From Chloroflexota bacterium (GTDB taxonomy: Bacteria > Chloroflexota > UBA11872 > VXOZ01), in contig VXOZ01000427.1 of NCBI GenBank assembly GCA_009839775.1, positions 1 through 9,257 of the forward strand: 9,257 nt of DNA. The letters are read 5' to 3'. The position numbers were made by a program, and so were the translations under genes. The stretch's first letter is position 1; each line of letters starts with the position of its first letter. Below the pieces are notes generated by a model. That model searched no databases. It was not told the DNA's origin and was given only the letters and a program-made list of their open reading frames with translations. Positions 5,222 through 9,257 of this stretch are shown here, one piece after another.

Positions 5222-6187
5222 ATGGATGACGCACTCATCGAGGAACGCATCGCAGCTACACTTCAAGAGGCCTATGGACACGGTGTGCAAATACAAGAGT
5301 GCAACGAAGTTCCCGGCGTGGGAACTGCGAGAAAAGTGCACAAGCTCAGCATTGCGACACCTGCCGGCGACAACCTAAAGCTCTTTGCCAAGACCGGCAC
5401 GGACTCCCAGGTGCGGATAGAAGCCGCGCTCTATCAGAGTGCCTTCGGATCGGACTTTTCGGTAGTCCCGCGTTTTGTTGCCGCCACGGAAGATGACGGG
5501 GTACATTGCGTAATTATGGAGGAAGTGGTTGGCGAGCCAGTGGATGCCTCGAACCAAGACCACGTGGTTGCCGCCTTTCGCGCCCTTGCGGAACTGCACC
5601 GTCTGGGCCGGCCCCACGTGGGTGCCTTGATTGATGCCATCCATGGGCCGACAACAAAAGTCGCCCACTATACCAATCCGCGCGACATGTTCGACCGCAT
5701 CTTCATGATTTGGGGCCTCGCCACCGCCTTTGGCATCACCCGTGACGACCTGGCCATCTTCTACGACCAGCGCGTGCTCGATCTCGTGCTCAAGGAGGTG
5801 TGGACGTTTGTGCACGGAGACTTTGGCCCCAACAATCTCCTCATCGACCCAGATACTTTAGACGTTCGCTTCATCGACTTCGGCTTCGGCGAAGTGCGCG
5901 CCACGAGTTCAGATCTCATGTACGAATTCAACTACGGCAGTACCTTCGGCGATCACTTACACGCGGGACTCCGCGCCTATTGGGAAGCCTCCGACCAAGG
6001 TGTCTCCTTCGAGACCTTCCGCATCCGCCAAGCGTACTGGCACGCCAGCTACTACGCCGACGTTTACTCCTGGAAACTAAGAAAAGAACACTTGGAAGAC
6101 GAAGACTATTGCCGTGGACAGGCGGCGTGGCTAGAGTGCATTCGCACCGGCGGCCGCTACATTGCCGAGCACATTGCGGCCTCGTGA
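5222..6187 (+). CDS. APH/choline-kinase-family small-molecule phosphotransferase
   Basis: The 321-residue protein has the aminoglycoside phosphotransferase-like kinase fold. The N-lobe carries a likely ATP-contacting lysine (K57 in LFAK) and its helix glutamate (E67). CVIMEEVVGEPV (96-107) is the hinge. VHGDFGPNNLLID (197-209) is the catalytic loop, with D200 as base and N205 for metal. FIDFGFG (217-223) is the DFG-like metal loop. All catalytic residues are present, so the enzyme should be active. The family phosphorylates hydroxyl groups of aminoglycosides, choline, homoserine, fructosamines and other small molecules; this member has no specific match that I can recognise, and antibiotic resistance should not be assumed. 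ATG 5222 follows AGGGG at 6 bases. It is divergent from dcd and is followed after 131 bases by an aminotransferase on the same strand, so a shared pathway acting on an amino-sugar or amino-alcohol is possible. Confidence 0.88.
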   Translation: MDDALIEERIAATLQEAYGHGVQIQECNEVPGVGTARKVHKLSIATPAGDNLKLFAKTGTDSQVRIEAALYQSAFGSDFSVVPRFVAATEDDGVHCVIMEEVVGEPVDASNQDHVVAAFRALAELHRLGRPHVGALIDAIHGPTTKVAHYTNPRDMFDRIFMIWGLATAFGITRDDLAIFYDQRVLDLVLKEVWTFVHGDFGPNNLLIDPDTLDVRFIDFGFGEVRATSSDLMYEFNYGSTFGDHLHAGLRAYWEASDQGVSFETFRIRQAYWHASYYADVYSWKLRKEHLEDEDYCRGQAAWLECIRTGGRYIAEHIAAS

Positions 6188-6318
6188 ACCCAAGTCCGTT
6201 CCGTCCGCGTGGCGTGGGCGCGGCAATATGCTAACCTCAACAGATTCGTGCTATCCTACCGTATAAGCCCATTCCGTTTGTGCCTTTGCAACCAAGTGAC
6301 TAGAAGGGAAACAGCCGT

Positions 6319-7653
6319 ATGCAAGTCAAGTCCAAGCTGGCGTTACTAGGCGGCCCGAAGTCGGTAGAGAGCGATCCCGGCGACATCTTCAACTGGCCCA
6401 TCGTCACCCCCGAACACGAAGAAGCCGTCTTGGAAGTGCTGCGTCGGGGCGGCATGTCCGGTACGGACGTGACGCGGCAGTTTGAAAGTGAGTATGCCGA
6501 CTGGATTGGCACCACGTATGCCCTCGGTGCGAATACAGGCACCGAGGCCCTTCGCGCGGCGATGTATGGCGCCGGCGTGGGCGTGGGCGACGAGATGATC
6601 TCGCCCAGCGTGACGTATTGGGCCTCGTGCCTGCAGGCCCTTTCCCTGGGCGCGAGCGTCGTCTTTGCCGACATCGATCCCGATACCCTCTGCATCGACC
6701 CCAACGACATCGAGCATCGCATTACCGAGCGCACCAAGGCCATCGTGGCAGTCCACTACTGCGGCCATCCCGCCGACCTGGATCCCATCATGGAGATCGC
6801 GCGCAAACATGGCGTCAAAGTCATCGAGGACGTTTCCCACGCTCACGGCGGACTCTACAAGGGCCGCACGGTGGGCACCATCGGCGACGTGGCCGGCATG
6901 TCGCTTATGAGTGGCAAGTCATTTGCCACGGGCGAAGCTGGCATCATGACCACCAACGACCGTGAAATCTACGACCGCGCCCTCGGCTTCGGCCATTACG
7001 ACATGTATTCCGAAGAGAACATCGAAACCGAGTACCTCAAGCCCTACGCCGGTCTGCCCCTCGGTGGGTATAAGTACCGCGTCAACCAGTTGAGTTCCGC
7101 CATGGGCCGGGTGACGTTGAAGTACTACGACGGCTACATCGCGGAAATTCAGCAAGCCATGAACTACTTCTGGGACCTCTTGGAAGGCGTACCCGGCATT
7201 GCGCCGCACCGTCCCGCCAAAGATTCCGATAGCACCATGGGCGGCTGGTACGCGGCCCGCGGTCTCTACCGTCCGGAAGAGGTCGGCGGACTTTCCATTT
7301 CCCGCTTTGCGCAGGCCGTCTCGGCCGAGGGCGCGCGCTGCGGGCCGGGCACCAACAAGCCCCTGCACCCGCATCCGCTCTTCCACGAGGCGGACGTGTA
7401 CGGGCACGGCAAACCCACCAACCTTGCCAACGCCAGTTGCGACGTGCGCCAGCCGTTGGGCAGCCTGCCGGTCAGCGAGGGTATCAGCGCGCGGACGTAC
7501 AGCATTCCGTGGTTCAAGAAGTTCCGGCCGCACATCATCGAGGAGTACGCCGCTGCGTACCGCAAAGCAGCCGAGAGCTACGAGGAATTGCTGGAAGACG
7601 ATCCCGGCACGCCGGAAGACATCGGCACCTGGCGGTTCTACTCGCCGGCATAA
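6319..7653 (+). CDS. DegT/DnrJ/EryC1/StrS-family PLP aminotransferase
   Basis: This 444-residue protein is a fold-type I PLP enzyme of the sugar aminotransferase family, whose members move an amino group, usually from glutamate or glutamine, to a keto-sugar, keto-inositol or related carbonyl. Visible blocks are GGMSGTDVTRQFE (44-56), ANTGTEALRAAM (71-82) binding the PLP phosphate, GDEMISPSVTYWA (90-102), FADIDPDTL (116-124), RTKAIVAVHYCGHPADLD (138-155), VIEDVSHAHGG (168-178) with D171 for the pyridine nitrogen, and SLMSGKSFATGEAGIM (195-210) with K200 as the presumed PLP lysine. It is longer than the usual 370-400 residues, with extra C-terminal sequence. ATG 6319 follows GAAGGGAA at about 9 bases. 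The upstream kinase is on the same strand and a terminator hairpin follows. No glycosyltransferase or nucleotide-sugar gene is near, so the substrate is open; AHBA-synthase-like or inosose aminotransferase activity is equally possible. Confidence 0.92.
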   Translation: MQVKSKLALLGGPKSVESDPGDIFNWPIVTPEHEEAVLEVLRRGGMSGTDVTRQFESEYADWIGTTYALGANTGTEALRAAMYGAGVGVGDEMISPSVTYWASCLQALSLGASVVFADIDPDTLCIDPNDIEHRITERTKAIVAVHYCGHPADLDPIMEIARKHGVKVIEDVSHAHGGLYKGRTVGTIGDVAGMSLMSGKSFATGEAGIMTTNDREIYDRALGFGHYDMYSEENIETEYLKPYAGLPLGGYKYRVNQLSSAMGRVTLKYYDGYIAEIQQAMNYFWDLLEGVPGIAPHRPAKDSDSTMGGWYAARGLYRPEEVGGLSISRFAQAVSAEGARCGPGTNKPLHPHPLFHEADVYGHGKPTNLANASCDVRQPLGSLPVSEGISARTYSIPWFKKFRPHIIEEYAAAYRKAAESYEELLEDDPGTPEDIGTWRFYSPA

Positions 7654-7775
7654 CGGCTGCAAGTTTCAGAGTCACCGGCATCTTTACGCTGGACAGTGTA
7701 GGGTGCCTTGTGGCCAGCCCTATTGCGTTGGTGATCTCGCAAAAACTGCCTTGCTGAAGTGAATTGATAGGCATC

Positions 7776-7820
7776 ACACGCCTGCCACAGGTCCATGCGG
7801 CAGGCGTGTTTGATTCTTCT
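7776..7820 (+). terminator. hairpin terminator after the aminotransferase gene
   Basis: ACACGCCTGCC (7776-7786) and GGCAGGCGTGT (7799-7809) form a perfect 11-bp GC-rich stem with a 12-base loop, followed by TTGATTCTT. The T-run is interrupted, so termination may be partial, but the position about 120 bases after the stop of the aminotransferase fits an intrinsic terminator. Confidence 0.7.
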
Positions 7821-7866
7821 CAACTTTAGACTCTGCAGCGGTGCGTGTCTCGTAGGTGAATGCTCT

Positions 7867-7887
7867 GTAGCGCGAGGGCTTGTCCCC
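7867..7887. repeat. REP-like repeat, copy 2
   Basis: These 21 bases match 1719-1739 with a single A for G difference, after which the two diverge. The substitution and the lost 3' arm break the palindrome of copy 1, so this is a degraded copy. Confidence 0.6.
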
Positions 7888-7916
7888 AATGTTGTCATAT
7901 TAATCCCTTACGCGCA

Positions 7917-7962
7917 CCGTTCGCCCTGAGCTAGGTCGAAGGGGGAACGGCAGGGGGAACGG
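7917..7962. repeat. CCGTTCGCCCTGAGC-type palindromic repeat with direct repeat
   Basis: CCGTTC (7917-7922) pairs with GAACGG (7945-7950), and CCCT (7924-7927) with AGGG (7940-7943), across a GAGCTAGGTCGA centre. The core resembles the GCCCTGAGC...TCGAAGGG palindromes found between genes in many bacteria. AGGGGGAACGG (7940-7950) is repeated exactly at 7952-7962, which suggests slippage at the end of the element. Confidence 0.55.
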
Positions 7963-8023
7963 ATTGTTGGTTTCGGGCACTCTACTTTCCGTACTTCCAT
8001 CGCCCCCCGCGCGCGTCACTCTT

Positions 8024-8051
8024 TTGGCTTACCGTCTCTTTGGCTTACACT
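8024..8051 (+). promoter_or_regulatory. candidate promoter for the zinc-motif membrane protein
   Basis: TTGGCT (8024-8029) and TACACT (8046-8051) have a 16-base spacer and lie about 45 bases before the start at 8095. Each box matches consensus at 4 of 6 positions. The 10-base TTTGGCTTAC occurs twice here (8023-8032 and 8039-8048, 16 bases apart) and could be a regulator site. Confidence 0.3.
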
Positions 8052-8094
8052 GTTAATGGGAGGGTAGTTTTGTACGCGGAGCGAGGTGATTGTT

Positions 8095-8316
8095 ATGGAT
8101 CAACTGGGAATAATCGTTATCGTCGCGGTTCTCATCATTGCCGCGTGGCTTGTCATTCCGCGCATCTTTCCTCATCCACAGATGACCTGCACCCGATGTG
8201 AAGGCACCGGCGCGGTAGATGAGAAGTGGCCGAATCCCGATGAACCAAGCGGCTGGCACGAACTCAAGGGCGAGTGTCCTAAGTGCGAAGGCAAGGGCAA
8301 AGTGAAGGCAGCTTAG
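8095..8316 (+). CDS. small membrane protein with two DnaJ-type CxxCxGxG motifs
   Basis: This 73-residue protein has one N-terminal membrane segment (about 4-24, almost all Ile, Val, Leu, Ala) and a soluble C-terminal part with two CxxCxGxG motifs: CTRCEGTG (32-39) and CPKCEGKG (61-68). In the DnaJ cysteine-rich domain four such repeats bind two zinc ions; here two repeats, about 25 residues apart, could bind one zinc through C32, C35, C61 and C64. No J domain or other part of DnaJ is present. It is most likely a membrane-anchored zinc-binding module on the cytoplasmic face, with no function that I can assign. ATG 8095 follows a strong GAGGTG at 6 bases; a GTG at 8086 lies inside that site and is unlikely. 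It is followed by a rhomboid gene 129 bases later on the same strand, so the two may be co-transcribed. It is short, but the codon use and motifs make a real gene very likely. Confidence 0.85.
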   Translation: MDQLGIIVIVAVLIIAAWLVIPRIFPHPQMTCTRCEGTGAVDEKWPNPDEPSGWHELKGECPKCEGKGKVKAA

Positions 8317-8445
8317 CGCTATCATCGAGCTACGGGTGTGGTCTCGAAAGCGCCAATGACGTATATCGGCGGGCTTGCAACGCAGCTTCCAGCCGCCGCG
8401 TGAATTTTGATACTGGCTTCCTAAGGAAGGCTAGGTAGGCCTAGG

Positions 8446-9257
8446 GTGCAACTGATCCCCATCGACGCCGCACCCGAAACGGAACGGCAGCGACAGCCGC
8501 TCGTCACCGTAACGCTGGTGGCGATCAACGTTGCAATTTTCGTGGCAGCGCATTCCCTGGGCTGGAGCGCCCGCGAGTACGGCCTGCAACCTGCCGGTCT
8601 CTGGGCGGGCGACCTCGACCAACTCCGCAACCTTCTGCTCGCCGCCTTTCTCCACTTCGGTTTCCTGCACCTGGCCGGCAATATGCTCTTTCTCTGGGTC
8701 TTCGGCGCTAACGTCGAAGATGAAATGGGCCATCTGGGATTCGCCGTCTTCTACGTCGCATGCGGCATTGGCGCGGGCCTTATCGAGTCTGCCATCTTTG
8801 CCAGTGACACGATACCGCGTATCGGCGCCAGCGGCGCGATTGCCGGTGTGCTGGGCGCGTACCTCGTGCTGTTTCCCCTGTCGCCCATTGGCATCATGTC
8901 GGTGCACGTTCTCCCCATTTGGGCGCTGGACCTGCTAGATGGGCAGGGCGAGCGGCGTCCGCCAACGTTTGACGTGTCGGCGCTCATCGTCATCGGCGTC
9001 TGGCTGGCGCTCCAGGTCATCGGCTCATTCGGCTCGGTGGGCGGTCAAGGCGGCGGCATTGCCTACACCGCGCATCTTGGCGGTTTCGCCGTCGGCTTCT
9101 TGATCGTGCAGGTGCTGCGCCGCGGCTTCGGTTTCGCGCCCGATGCGGATGACAGCGAACCCGAAATCATGAGAACCACCGGCAGGGAATTGCTCGTTGC
9201 CAGACGGCCATTGCCGGCCGGACACAGACTCGCGCCGGAAGACATGGAGCCGTATAC
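8446..9257 (+). CDS. rhomboid-family intramembrane serine protease with a SAF-like tail (runs off the right edge)
   Basis: The frame is open from GTG 8446 to the window end, giving 270 residues without the C-terminus. Rhomboids cut membrane proteins inside the bilayer. The core is complete: LVTVTLVAINVAIFV (first membrane segment, 19-33), HFGFLHLAGN (70-79, the conserved H70, H75 and N79), GASGAIAG (127-134) with catalytic S129, and AYTAHLGG (206-213) with catalytic H210. The serine-histidine pair is intact, so it should be active. After the last membrane segment and an acidic linker (233-240), residues 246-268 (GRELLVARRPLPAGHRLAPE and following) resemble the beginning of a SAF domain (pattern VLVA-x-RDLPAG-x-x-L-x-x-EDL). 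GTG is the only usual start after an in-frame stop at 8422-8424; its ribosome-binding site is weak (GGTAGG at 6 bases). Alternative: the tail may be just a charged cytoplasmic extension. Confidence 0.9.
   Translation, partial: MQLIPIDAAPETERQRQPLVTVTLVAINVAIFVAAHSLGWSAREYGLQPAGLWAGDLDQLRNLLLAAFLHFGFLHLAGNMLFLWVFGANVEDEMGHLGFAVFYVACGIGAGLIESAIFASDTIPRIGASGAIAGVLGAYLVLFPLSPIGIMSVHVLPIWALDLLDGQGERRPPTFDVSALIVIGVWLALQVIGSFGSVGGQGGGIAYTAHLGGFAVGFLIVQVLRRGFGFAPDADDSEPEIMRTTGRELLVARRPLPAGHRLAPEDMEPY

Larger units (their letters stand above)
7654..8094. other. gene-free stretch with terminator and REP-like repeats
   Basis: No convincing gene lies in these 441 bases. They contain a terminator hairpin, the second copy of the 21-base repeat, a larger palindrome, an 11-base direct repeat and a candidate promoter, each listed separately. 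Short open frames here, including one on the minus strand at 7638-7898, run across the hairpins and have no ribosome-binding site or recognisable motif. Confidence 0.6.

Noticed and set aside
5009..5341. N-terminal extension of dcd to 304 codons
   Set aside because: Family members begin at the LSDRTI block, ATG 5008 has its own ribosome-binding site, and the extension would overlap the start of the divergent kinase gene.
5222..6187. Antibiotic-resistance aminoglycoside phosphotransferase
   Set aside because: The kinase fold is clear, but the family is broad, there is no close resemblance to a known resistance enzyme, and there is no mobile element around it.
3364..6274. Shared TAAGCCCATTCC before phosphatase A and in the gap before the aminotransferase
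   Set aside because: Only 12 bases match and the flanks are unrelated; two occurrences could be chance.
7638..7898. 86-codon minus-strand frame in the gap after the aminotransferase
   Set aside because: It runs across the terminator hairpin and a REP-like repeat, and has no ribosome-binding site or motif.
8413..8430. Near-palindrome CTTCCTAAGGAAG before the rhomboid gene
   Set aside because: The arms are almost touching, so no hairpin can form, and there is no further evidence for an operator.
8431..8907. 158-codon minus-strand frame under the rhomboid gene
   Set aside because: The plus strand encodes a rhomboid with every catalytic motif; the minus frame is a shadow with no recognisable motif.

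Overview
The window is about 9.3 kb of bacterial chromosome with fairly high GC in its genes. It holds ordinary metabolic genes on both strands, no rRNA, tRNA, CRISPR or transposase that I can see, and one rearranged patch of more interest. Three things point weakly to the Chloroflexota or a neighbouring monoderm lineage. The dCTP deaminase is of the bifunctional mycobacterial type. There is a Pro/Thr-rich single-LysM lipoprotein. Short palindromic REP-like repeats sit between genes. This placement is inference and is not proven by any marker gene here.

Left end (1-1610): a Nudix hydrolase gene leaves the window on the minus strand, and proA (glutamate-5-semialdehyde dehydrogenase, proline synthesis) starts divergently from it. 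The two share a 136-base intergenic region with overlapping candidate promoters. A short spacer with REP-like repeats (1611-1782) follows.

Minus-strand block (1783-5008), read in the direction of transcription: dcd (bifunctional dCTP deaminase/dUTPase, start 5008), a histidine phosphatase (copy B), a broken copy of the last 36 codons of dcd, a second histidine phosphatase (copy A), an 80-codon open stretch without a start, and a LysM lipoprotein. This order is best explained by an old tandem duplication of a dcd-phosphatase unit in which the second dcd was reduced to its tail. The remnant differs from the intact gene mainly at synonymous sites, so it decayed recently from a working gene or came in by recombination from a diverged relative.

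Plus-strand block (5222-7653): an APH/choline-kinase-fold small-molecule kinase is followed by a DegT/DnrJ/EryC1-type PLP aminotransferase. They are 131 bases apart and may serve one pathway, but no further pathway gene is visible. A good hairpin terminator follows at 7776-7809, then a gene-free stretch with REP-like repeats.

Right end (8095-9257): a 73-residue membrane-anchored protein with two DnaJ-type CxxCxGxG motifs, then a rhomboid intramembrane serine protease that runs off the window. Its last visible residues look like the start of a SAF domain, an unusual attachment for a rhomboid. No defence island or complete new system is visible. The strongest leads are the duplicated dcd-phosphatase locus and the rhomboid with its SAF-like tail.
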